Source: an uncultured Mesonia sp.
Lineage (GTDB): Bacteria; Bacteroidota; Bacteroidia; Flavobacteriales; Flavobacteriaceae
Direction: 5' to 3'
DNA: 35,222 nt
Assembly: GCA_947494545.1 (NCBI GenBank)
Contig: CANLVH010000021.1
Location: 1-35,222 of the forward strand
Below the pieces are notes generated by a model. That model made no database searches. It had not been told where the DNA came from and worked only from the letters and a program-made list of their open reading frames with translations. Of the stretch, positions 7,701 to 16,700 are shown piece by piece (positions within the stretch are counted from its first letter, which is position 1; each line of letters starts with the position of its first letter). Position numbers and translations under genes: made by a program.

Positions 7701-10656
7701 GCCTTTATATGAATTTTCTAAAATAAGTACAGATGAGGAGTTTTTGGAGTTTTCAGAAGGAAATAATGAAAACTTAGAAAAATTAGTAAAACAATGGGAG
7801 AAAAATCCATTTAATCCTCATTTGATAGGAAGATTCAGATTGTCTACCTATATGAGACGGGTAATTATGGTCTATATTGAAAACTTACTAGCTTGGGCCG
7901 ATCAATTATTTACACAAGACACTATTGAATCCATTAATGAGGCTTTCCAATTATATATGTTAGCTTCAAGAATATTAGGAGAACGTCCTGAAAAATTACC
8001 AGCAAGTTCGTCCGTAACGAAGAATGTTGAAGAACTTATTGATCCGGCTATACCTAATCTTTCAACTGCATTAGAAGCGATTTCAGACGGAGTAGCTTTA
8101 AATACAATTAATAATGATGTGAGTTTTAATACAACTATGTGGCAACATAGTACACGAGCAGTAGCACAGGATCCACAGTTACAATTAAGTGATAATAGGC
8201 GAGCTTTAACTTCCTTAAGTATTCAACCACAGAGTGTATTAGAAGCAGTTAGTCTAGAGAATCAAGTAACGGCAGTTCCTGGTTTTTCAGGAATTAGAAA
8301 TAATTATAATCAGGTAAGATCCTTTCAAGCTCCAAATCCGGAGCCTTATCATCCTGCAGCCGATCAATTTAGTCAAGCGGCAGCTGCTATGAATACCATG
8401 GGGTATTTTTGTATACTCCCAAATACGCAATTGAACGAATATTGGGATCAAGTAGAGGATCGTCTTTATAAAATTAGACATTGTTTAAATATAGAAGGGG
8501 AAGAACGCTCTTTAGCTTTATTTGAACCTCCTATTGATCCGGGGGCTATTATTGCAGCTCTAGCGGGAGGTGCCAGTTTATCCTCTGCAATTCAAGGATT
8601 AAATACGCCCTTACCGTATTACCGATTTAGGTATTTAATAGATCGAGCCTTAAGTTTAACAGCTGAGGTGAAAGGCTTAGGGCAATCTTTAAAAGAAGCT
8701 ATAGAAAAAGCAGATAATGCAGAGTTATCTTTACTTCGAGAAGAGCAACAACAATATGTGCTCGATGCTGTACGAAAAGTAAAAATTAAAGCAGTAGAAG
8801 AAGCCCAGCAATCGTTAGTAGTATTACAAAACCAACGTGAAAATGTTCAATACCGTGAGCAATTCTATAGAAGTAGAAAATACACAATTACCGAAGAAGA
8901 CAATTACTTGAAATCGATGCAAAAATCGACTTCTCAACTAGAAACTGCTAAAGCACTAAATTTAATTATTGGTACTTTGAGTACTATTCCAGAAGTTTCT
9001 TTCGGGGTTAATGGAGCTTTTGGTTCTCCACATGCTGCAACGAAAATAGGTGTTCACGTATTAACAGGGGCTTCAAGAGCAGCAGCCCAAGCAGCCCAAA
9101 CTTCTTCAAGTATTTCATCAACTCGCGGTGGAATAGAAAATACCAAAGGAAGTTGGTTACGTCGTCAAGATGAGTGGACTTTTCAGGCTGAAACTGCTAA
9201 AAAAGAATTGGCTCAAATAGATGAGCAGCTTAATGCGGCGCAACTTAGAATAGATATGGCGAAGCGTGATTTAGATGCTCATGATCGTCAAATAGCTAAT
9301 GCGGTAGAAATGCAGCAAGTAATTGATGCGCAATTTGCAAACCGAGATTTATTCATCTGGATGCGTACTGAACTAAGTAATTTATACCGTAGTTCTTACA
9401 ATGATGCCCTGAGTTTAGCGAAGCAGACTGAACAATGCTTTAATTTTGAATTATGGGATCCAGCAGGGCCTTCCAACGCCGTATTTATCACCACTAATCA
9501 TTGGGATGGTTTGAAAAAAGGTTTATTGGCAGGAGAGAAATTAGAGCGTCAGTTACGTAGTATGCAACTTTCTTATGATGATCAAAATGAGCGATTATTT
9601 GAGTTAAATAAAAATGTTTCTCTAGCTGAATTGGATCCTGGAGCTTTACTTCGCTTTAAACAAACGGGAAAAACCACTTTTAGTATTCCGGAGTTTATCT
9701 TTGACTTAGACTATGCGGGACAATACCAACGTAGGATTAAATCTATCGCGATAACTATTCCTTGCATAGCAGGTCCATTTGGTAATGTTACGGCACGTTT
9801 ATCCTTAACGGGCAACTCAGTTAGAAAAGAAGCTACTTTAATTGATGGAGATGGACAATATGCTAAACAAGATGGCAATGATACTAGATTTCAAGCGGGT
9901 ATTTCTGCCGCTCAGGGATTAGCTACGACGATAGGAACCAGTAGCGGAAATCAGGATCGTGGAATGTTTGAATTTAATTTCAATCAGGAAAGATACTTGC
10001 CTTTTGAGGGGGCAGGGGTAATTAGTGATTGGGTATTAGAGCTTCCCACGGTCTATCAGCAATTTAATTACGATTCGATTAATGACGTGATTTTGCATAT
10101 CGATTATACCGCTAGAGAAAATACAGGAACGTTTAAACAAAAAGCACAAAACTATCTGGAAACTCATATCAATTCAGCTTTTGCACAAGATGAAGGTTGG
10201 TCGGAGCTCATTAGTTTAAAATCGCAATTTTCTGAAGCTTATTACAAATTTTTACATCCGGCAGAAGAGTCTAATATGGAAACCAGTTTTGTGATCACAA
10301 ATAAGCAGTTTCCTTATATATTCAAAGGAGTAGATACAGAAATTACCAGTATGATGTTACTTATTCGCCCGAAAGAAGGTGCTGAAGAAAAATTTAAAAA
10401 CGCTCAGGAAGTTAAGGTTGATTTGGGAGAAACTGGAAACCTTTCAGAACTAACAATGCACTATCAAGATACTGAAGAGACTAAAACAAAAGGGTTATTA
10501 TTTGCGGAACTTAATCAATTACAAATAGACGGAACTGATAAAAATATTACGATTATTAAAAATAGTGATGTTGGATCTAGTCCAGATTCTAATCCCGTCG
10601 TTGTTCCTGAATACGTTGAAGATATTCTATTATTGGTCAACTTTAAAAAGGAGTAG
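1744..10656 (+). CDS. Main part of TcA toxin subunit (neuraminidase-like, pore-forming, TcB-binding)
   Basis: This 2,970-residue protein is the TcA subunit, which binds the target cell, forms the translocation channel and docks the TcB-TcC cocoon. The first ~450 residues are helical, with a CTCEHC motif near 377-382. A neuraminidase-like region lies around 1280-1500 (LTSRVKQAL, then WRKNYRVWEANRKIFLYPENW). A Gly/Pro-rich linker sits near 1809-1840. The segment NWELFYHIPMSVAQLL near 1935 and the long coiled coils at about 2300-2620 (ALSLTAEVKGLGQSLKEAI; RRQDEWTFQAETAKKELAQI) are hallmarks of the TcA channel. The C-terminal TcB-binding domain spans about 2630-2925 (DPGALLRFKQTGKTTFSIPEF). The annotated ATG lies inside the previous frame, and this frame probably continues that protein through slippage on A9. 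No signal peptide is seen. The TcB-TcC gene follows after 111 bases. Confidence 0.93.
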   Translation: MPSKKKQLLHKKDGAVEKMLRLAKEKNIISASFDEQVFISAITTEFNNEVNQLIDTSSDNKVSEFVELANFENASSSTKTKFFDLQRQYQDNPTQFWNAVDSDADLNTYSQGLKLASQMGAVTAVNMGLMRQIKNSHSTITKAEDLVALTESDLENDIINSKSTIPGFIKGTDVNEKQKNYARWISERIEESYPTSYMRARIEENSSFPSQSDFSTFFDNNSNFQLDKKAIHQYLSENPNALEGISDTQTFTNNLLKVQRFHTIAPRGNRARVTNALIAKSYQSAPQVAQTPYSTFMANVTDTLDYRTASQVYKTAREVTGRSINFLSKYHSGLNSSEIGVVRSNAINTSDQRIQDIFPDIDTLLGETDYCTCEHCKSVFGPAAYLVDLLQFGKEIDSENVNLYELLTQSYLSQNHPRRPDIPKIDLTCDNTNVVLPTIDIINELLCKLVDPGFVVDRQTTKSAEELRIAPQYPPSTSVNDNLRTQVFPWQLPFDYYNNAVYYQLPIGNTSRSEFAWSLPKAGGNNSTSDNSELRAITDLELSDENWARLTMNPFSVSSTYGISGSPADYFEENGDLLVEKFINQIGISFDRFRNILKSTSLNPFDSSGNRKYQITYAGEGCSLSTARVENISNFYQRFYYLEKLSKTLKWDLEVGDHFVAGFQLMSAIDNSNSSSLTQALSNLSLVTKLSDELNIDNDKLLAWVNELSTVSFIEGTLSQYENVFLNPELVYNYSEVELGGFQLNNERSDIENPQTLEVMKNAVLASLQIAEDDLTALLSTNWLGSIDYTVTLNLKRLSQLNAYVGLANALRIDITELITLWETFNSNFTPLENNYNSLLHLYNFTRFIDYNKASSFNEAQLEYLFTAKNLEPILPIANQTKFLAQLRTNLKDKWDEKSKIIIDSRAGIQFLLTTQTISQITNNDLDQIDTIIKGDYKEDQRDELVDWWSNFQLVDLTTIDAADFENKVIINTETSSTYLKDVQERITYIFKKLSEAQSSSANQPSLLDTVFNNYLNQFALENFVSHFMDDYPEVTPLQNELLMDSNLLKNPVSIQSPIINLFTTQDFISSEEDISKENFPNIYESYQLIFKNIDFLSYFPNIKNYYKLFYTSASENWPQPANFPTSDQASSQNSPDLSGLLNVWQIQQVESYLSLHKAELMLFLKQIGEGELQNEDDIIEQLANITSWEIEQLNYLIGSNGFNFANEYWLGSEWIFELYKAFSVADKLEINPSFLQQFNKIELNKQEAIAIQQFIRKQIESDTDKDKLIEANDNLREDLRDALMNYVIHQTDILDGALFEKTKAGLSDFLLTDIQKSSCSLTSRVKQALSTTQMLVQRCLLGIERIGPTTTFEVPASAVQEWIWRKNYRVWEANRKIFLYPENWLLPETRDDQTELYQAFIEEMSQNDINDENARRAVSNYLKSLHEISNLEICQIYHEEEYEGENYDEGYLTDTVHIFARTKNEPHIYYYRNWIDDSYFTPWQELPLEIESNYLIPTKYAGRLWLFWPIFIEKAVEEDSVETTVSEEGGGTYQSSGSQPRKYFEIRIAWSTEFQGQWEPKKMSKDVFETSPINQTILNRFFKNRFVFRTHISNEGDLIFTPGYYLLIAQNNEFNSSQNPFLLDKSLRFYSSNSQPEMIDLEDDFELNKILLPFANPYLMKNKFLAGSEVSRFNESNFTPFSELITAQTSSLATLPQQLPTNVLASDYAFFYEDEKHNFFVNPEVFAVVDEESGRTVNSNMVRIEEYSGLGNPSIDTVNQVLNQSLADDNNNLGTTYIERQLQSSSTSTFWGDDDSNGVIEPPNHTVIVGGGGSGGSSTPPSNDPPETSTPGFDFIWPKPRWLDPIEPNDPDEETVEQPGHRFYTHYHPYADDFYREVNRYGLEGIYRPLQENLKRQLAQSDFDFEASYNPTDKVIPKYPKEDIDFTSFGAYSVYNWELFYHIPMSVAQLLTANFRFAEAQQWLHYIFDPTESVGNTPERFWKIKPLYEFSKISTDEEFLEFSEGNNENLEKLVKQWEKNPFNPHLIGRFRLSTYMRRVIMVYIENLLAWADQLFTQDTIESINEAFQLYMLASRILGERPEKLPASSSVTKNVEELIDPAIPNLSTALEAISDGVALNTINNDVSFNTTMWQHSTRAVAQDPQLQLSDNRRALTSLSIQPQSVLEAVSLENQVTAVPGFSGIRNNYNQVRSFQAPNPEPYHPAADQFSQAAAAMNTMGYFCILPNTQLNEYWDQVEDRLYKIRHCLNIEGEERSLALFEPPIDPGAIIAALAGGASLSSAIQGLNTPLPYYRFRYLIDRALSLTAEVKGLGQSLKEAIEKADNAELSLLREEQQQYVLDAVRKVKIKAVEEAQQSLVVLQNQRENVQYREQFYRSRKYTITEEDNYLKSMQKSTSQLETAKALNLIIGTLSTIPEVSFGVNGAFGSPHAATKIGVHVLTGASRAAAQAAQTSSSISSTRGGIENTKGSWLRRQDEWTFQAETAKKELAQIDEQLNAAQLRIDMAKRDLDAHDRQIANAVEMQQVIDAQFANRDLFIWMRTELSNLYRSSYNDALSLAKQTEQCFNFELWDPAGPSNAVFITTNHWDGLKKGLLAGEKLERQLRSMQLSYDDQNERLFELNKNVSLAELDPGALLRFKQTGKTTFSIPEFIFDLDYAGQYQRRIKSIAITIPCIAGPFGNVTARLSLTGNSVRKEATLIDGDGQYAKQDGNDTRFQAGISAAQGLATTIGTSSGNQDRGMFEFNFNQERYLPFEGAGVISDWVLELPTVYQQFNYDSINDVILHIDYTARENTGTFKQKAQNYLETHINSAFAQDEGWSELISLKSQFSEAYYKFLHPAEESNMETSFVITNKQFPYIFKGVDTEITSMMLLIRPKEGAEEKFKNAQEVKVDLGETGNLSELTMHYQDTEETKTKGLLFAELNQLQIDGTDKNITIIKNSDVGSSPDSNPVVVPEYVEDILLLVNFKKE
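1752..1760 (+). other. A9 slippery run joining the two TcA frames
   Basis: Nine consecutive A residues lie inside the 32-base overlap of the two TcA frames. Read in the first frame they encode KKK, followed by ATIA and a stop. With one A fewer, or after a +1 shift, the same bases lead into KKKQLLHKKDG of the second frame and restore a TcA-like junction. Runs of nine A are known substrates for RNA-polymerase slippage in bacteria. Alternatives are a real one-base insertion or phase variation, a sequencing error, or independent starts. Confidence 0.6.
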
Positions 10657-10685
10657 TTTACTGAATTTTAGTATTGTAAAATAGT

Positions 10686-10731
10686 CTTATGAATTGATAG
10701 CGAAAACTAATTATCGCTATCAGTTCATAAG
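10686..10731 (+). promoter_or_regulatory. Strong intercistronic hairpin between TcA and TcB-TcC
   Basis: CTTATGAATTGATAGCGA at 10686-10703 is the reverse complement of 10714-10731 at 17 of 18 positions, and the one difference is a G-U pair in RNA. The loop is 10 bases. There is no U run after the right arm, so it is not a standard intrinsic terminator. It lies 30-76 bases after the TcA stop and ends 36 bases before the TcB ATG. It may stabilise or process the polycistronic mRNA, set the A to BC ratio, or bind a protein as DNA. Confidence 0.7.
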
Positions 10732-10767
10732 TGATAACATATCCTGTTACCCTAAATTATAAAACCT

Positions 10768-13700
10768 ATGAAAAGTCCAGATAAATTTTCAGAAGCACAG
10801 CAACGAACAAGTACCACTGTTGAAAATCAAAATACTCAAACTAACGGAGAGCGTTTTTCTTCAGGAAATCAGCTTTCGAATAATCAGAATCCTGCAGCGG
10901 TAGAACTCCCTAAAGGTGGAGGAGCTATTCGTAGTATGGGAGAAAAATTTTCTGCAAATCCGGTAACCGGTACAGCTTCATTTTCAATTCCATTACCGGT
11001 GAGTAGTGCGAGAAACGGATTTCAACCTGAACTTTCATTAGCATATAATTCCGGCGGCGGGAATAGTCCTTTCGGGATGGGATGGAATGTGGGGATCCCA
11101 TCCATCACTCGTAAAACCAGTAAGGGACTTCCAAAGTACACTCCCGATGATGTTTTTTTATTGGCTGGAGCCGAAGATTTAGTTCCAGTGTTAAATGAGA
11201 ATGGAGAGCCTTATCAACGTGAAGAGCCTGAGGCAATGGTTTTTAGATATCGACCGCGTGTAGAAGGCTTATATAATCGTATTGAGCGTTGGGAAAATAA
11301 GGCTACAGGAATTAGCTATTGGCGAGTAACCGATAAAGAAAATGTCACTTCTATTTTCGGGCAAACCGATCAGTCACGGGTTTTTAATTCAGAATATCCG
11401 CAGCAGGTATTTGAATGGAAAATTGAAAAACGTTATGATGCCTTAGGAAACTGTATATTTTTCAATTATAAACGGGAAAACAACCAACAGGTTGACCCGC
11501 AGCATTCTTGGGAAGCTAATCGCCTAAAAGATAATAATGCCAACAATCAGTTGTACATTAAACAAATTTTATATGGAAATTCGGTCATGTATGCTTCTCC
11601 ATCGTTTGATTCCGATAATCAATGGTATTTTCAAACCGTGTTTGATTATGGAGAACACCCGGGAGAAATTCCTACTCCTAACGAGATCAATGAATGGTCG
11701 GTAAGACAAGATCCGTTTTCCAGTTATACGCCGGGTTTTGAGTTACGCACTTATAGGCTTTGCCGTCGCGTGTTACACTATCATCAATTTTCAGGAGAAA
11801 ATGAAGGGAATCCTTTCTTGGTAAAAAGCTTGGAATTTTCGTTCGATCAAAATTCTATTGCCACACAATTAACGGCTGCTTTAAAAAATGGCTATCGTAA
11901 TGGGGAGATAGAAAGTATTCCGGAAATGAATTTTACCTATACCCAAGCAGAGGTTAACCCCATCGTGCAGGAATTAAATCCTGAAATTACTAAAAATCTA
12001 CCGGCAGGTTTGGGAGTTGAATACCGTTGGGCAGATCTTTATGGAGAAGGAATATCAGGAATCTTAAATCAGAGTGGAGGAGCTTGGTTTTATCAAGCCA
12101 ATGAAGGCGATCAAAACTATTATCAACCACATCCTGACGAAGAGGAACCTAAACCGGTCTTAGATCTTGCCCCCGTAACTAAATTAAGTCATCATCCAAT
12201 AGCGGGAACTCCTGCAGATTTGCAAGACATTGATGGCGATGGAAAACCGGAGGTAGTCATTCGACAACAAGGATTGCACGGTTTTTACAAATGGCCTTTC
12301 AATGCGCATCAAGAATTAGAAATGGATACAGGCTATTTTCAGCCTTTTCACGGGGCGCCAAATTTTACAGAAGAAAACCCTAATGCACGTTTCATAGACC
12401 TAACGGGCGACGGCTTGGCAGATATCATGATTACGGAAGAAGACCAAATTTTATGGATGGCTTATGACGAAGAGCGTCCCGGTTATGGTAAACCTCACCA
12501 AATTGCGAATGCTCTGGAGGAGGAAGTAGGTCCCCGATTAGTTTTTGCTAACGGAGAACAGAACATTTTTTTAGCCGATATGGCTGGTGACGGACTTTCA
12601 GATTTGGTACGTATAGAAAATGGTTCAGTTTGCTATTGGCCCAATAAAGGTTACGGTCGCTTTGGAGCAAAAATCACCATGGGTGGTGTGCAACATTTTG
12701 ATCGTTCCGATCTTTTTGATGCTAATCGAATTCGACTAGGCGATACCGACGGGAGCGGCACCACCGATATTATTTATTTAGGGAGTACCCAAACCCGTTA
12801 TTTCTTAAACCAGTCAGGAAATAGTTTTGCGGCTCCCCTAAGTTTAGAGCTTTTTCCAAAGGTAGATAATTTGGAAGATGTGAGTTTACAGGACTTATTC
12901 GGGAACGGAACTGCTTGCTTGGTATGGAGTAGTCCCGAAGAAAAAGCCAAACCTTTTCAAATTAAATATATCGATTTGATGGGGCAAAAACCCTATTTAT
13001 TAGAAGAGACCGATAATGGAATGGGCGGCATACGCAAATTTAGTTATGCCCCTTCTACCAAATTCTATTTACGTGACCGTCGAGAGGGGAAACCTTGGGT
13101 AACTCGATTACCTTTTCCGGTACAAACCTTAGAAAGGGTTGAGGTATTTGAACAAATAACCCAACGCCGTTTTGTAAGCCGATATGCCTACCACCATGGA
13201 TATTACGACCCGAAAGAACGCGAATTTAGAGGCTTTGGGATGGTAGAGCAATGGGATAGTGAAACCTATGCTTCTTTTAATTTGCCGGCGCTCTTTCAGG
13301 TAGGTAGCAATGCTTTAGAAGAGCATAGCCACACACCACCGATTTATACCAAAACCTGGTTTCATAATGGGTATTACGCACAAAGTCCTACGTTGATAGA
13401 ATCTTATCAAAAAGAGTATTGGAAGGAAGATCCGGAAGCTTGGCAATTACCGCCGGTCGTCTTTTCTTCTGAACAATACCAAGATTGGAGTCCTGAAGAG
13501 TTTCAGGAAGCTCATCGGGCATTAAAAGGCAGTATGCTTCGTCAGGAGGTCTACGGTTTAGATGAGAGTACAAAAGAAAACACTCCTTATCAGATAACCC
13601 AGAATAGCTTTTATACCGATTGCCTTCAACAACAACAACAGAATAGACACGCAATTTTTCGGGTTATTGAAAAGGAAACCTTGGCGTACAATTACGAACG

Positions 13701-16700
13701 TGAGGTTAATGATCCGCGAATCAATCATCAGCTTACGTTAGAGACCGATGACTATGGACAGATTTTGCAAGCCGCAAAGATAGGTTATCCCAGAAGAGGG
13801 AACGATCACGAGCCGGAACAAATGCGTAGTTATATTTCGGTAAACGAAGCGAGTTTTATTAATAAAGCCGATACGTTAGCCTTCTACCGCATTGGTGTGA
13901 CTGAAAGCCAAAGCTTATGGGAATTTCGAGCAGAAAACACCCCAGCACCCGTAAACGGTCTTCCGCCATGGCGTCCTGAAGTATTGAAAAATGCCATCGA
14001 TGGGGCGAATATAATCCCTCCTCAGGCTAATTTTTCAGGCATCGGAGATCAAAAACAGCTTCAAAGCCTGGCTTATGCTACTTATTTCAGTCAAGATTTA
14101 AGCAATGAACTGCCTGTGGGTGAAATTGCTGCGCACGGACTGCCTTATCAAAATTATCAACTGGCTTATACCGAAGGCTTAATCGATTCGATTTATAATA
14201 CAGGTACCACCCGTATCGATTTGAATACCACCCCGAACCCGATAACCGAAAGTGGTTACGTGCAAACCAGTTTTGGTAATGCAGAACAGTGGTGGGTACC
14301 TTCACCACGAATGCTGTTTAACGAGCAGGCTTTTTATTTGCCAATTGAACAAATTGAACCTTTTGGCGGTCAAACGCAAATCAGCTATGACAGCTTTCAA
14401 TTACTGGTGGTAGCCACTGAAGATCCGGTAGGGAATACCACCAGTATGGTGAATGATTATTATGGTTTGCAACCCCAACAAATTACCGATGCCAATGGTA
14501 ACCGCCGAGCAGTAGTAACCGATGCTCTTAATCGAGTAACGGCTTTGGCGGTGATGGGTAAAGCACCTAATGATCCTGATTATCCGGGCTACGAACAAGG
14601 GGATTCGTTAGCGGTGCCGGGGACTACTTTTACTTATAATTTACACGCCTTCCAACAGAGTGGCGAGCCTGCCTCCGTCACGGTGGTCAAACGGGAAACC
14701 CATATTCACTCGCCAAACGCGAATAACGAAACCTTAACCGAGGTCGCTTATACCGATGGCTTAGGGAAAGAACTACAACGACGGGTGCAGTTTGGTGCGG
14801 AAGAAAACGGCATTATGCCTGTTTCAGTTACCGGCAGGCAACTGAAGAACAATAAAGATTTGGTGGTCGTGCAATTCGAACCTTATTTAGACAACGGCTT
14901 AGCCTATACCGAAAACACGCCCCCCGAAGCTTCAAAAATACGTATGAGTTATGATGCTTTAAACCGCTTGGTACGGACCGATTTTGAAGACGGTACGTTT
15001 ACTAAAGTCGAATTTAATGCCTGGCAGCAAAAAGAGTATGACCAAAACGATACGGTGATGGCTAGCCAGTGGTATATAGACCGTGGCAGTCCAGATCCCT
15101 CCGGGAGCGAACCCAATAATCCCGAAGAGCGCGCAGCTTGGTTAGCGGCTAAAGCCTTTAACACGCCACGAGTACTCGAATTAGACCCGCTGGGACGTAT
15201 GTTTTTACGAAGAAACGATAACGGGAGCGATGGCATGCCTGTGTATTATGATACACGGTTTGAATTAAGTATTAAAGGAAATAAACGTAACATGATTGAT
15301 GCCCGTGGAATGACCACGGAGTATAAAACTGGTTTACACGATCCCAAAGTAGGCGAAGAGGGCGAAGAAGAGCAGCTTTGGAGTCTCATTGATAATCCCG
15401 ATAGTGGGAAAACCTGGTTATTGCCCGATGTAATGAACAAACCGAGCTACAGTTGGGATAGTCGCGGTTATAGACAGCGAATGGAATATGATATTGCCCA
15501 ACGTCCCATAGAAAAATGGGTGCAAGCTCCCACTAGCAGTAACGAAGTATTAAAACAAAAAACCGTTTATGGCGAAGCTGCCAATAGTCCTAGAATAGAT
15601 AATCTATTGGGGCAAGTTTTTGAACAATACGATCAGGCAGGGAAACAAAGCTTTACAACTTACGATTTTAAGGGGAATTTAAAAGCCGAAGCGCGACAAT
15701 TTGCTCAGGTTTTTGATGCGGTACTAGATTATAGCGGAAGCGTAGCTATGCAAACAGAAGTTTACAATACCTCCTATAGCTATGATGCTTTAGATAGACC
15801 AATCAGGAAAACCACTCCCGATAATAGTACGGCTGCCTACAGCTATGCAAAAAATGCGATGCTAGAAAACCAAGCGCTTGATGTACGCGGCAGTGGTAAC
15901 GAAGAACAGGCGATTAATGATATCACCTATAATGCCAAAGGCCAACGTACCGATATCTATTATGCCAATGGCAGCAAAACAAAATACGTATACGACTTAG
16001 AAACCTTTCGAATTATTCGTATCTTAACCACAAGAAACAATGGGCAGGAAATCCTGCAAGATATCAACTATACCTTTGATGCTGCAGGAAATATTACTCA
16101 ACAACGTGATGATGCCCAGCAAACCATTTATTTTAGTAACCAAGTGGTAGCACCGATTTGTAAATATACGCATGACTCCCTGTACCGACTAAAAAAAGCA
16201 ACAGGACGAGAGTTAAATGGATTGAACCAGCCCAGCGCAAGTGACTGCCCTATACAAACACCCGTACCTGATACGGACTCGAATGCTTGCCGTAATTATG
16301 CCTTTAATTACGACTATGATGAATTGGGGAATATCCTGCAAATACAACACTTAGCGCAAAATGGAAATTGGACTCGTAATTATTTTTACCCGAGTGACAG
16401 TAATAAATTGATAGGCCACACCAGTGGACAAACCGATTATACCTACGATGCATCTGGGAATATGCTTACCATGCCACATTTAAATGAGATGATTTGGGAT
16501 GAAGATGATATGCTTATTGAAGCTGACTTGGGCGGAGGTGGTACCGCCTATTACCGTTATGATGGTAGCGGTAATAGGGTACGTAAAGTAATTGTAAACG
16601 GAAGCACTAAAAAAGAAAGATTATACGTAGGTGAATGGGAGCTTTGGCAACAGAGTACAAATAATACGATTGAAACCGAACGGGAAACCTTAAGCATTTC

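Noticed and set aside
270..10656. Type IX secretion of TcA
   Set aside because: Neither frame has an N-terminal signal peptide, and the C terminus is the TcB-binding domain, not a type IX sorting domain.
13626..13642. CAA triplet run as a possible phase-variable tract
   Set aside because: A change by whole triplets would only alter the number of Gln residues and would not switch the gene off.
13388..13654. Minus-strand open frames inside the TcB-TcC and RHS regions
   Set aside because: They recur antisense to the same conserved RHS codons, have no start context and show no protein features; they are by-products of the coding strand.
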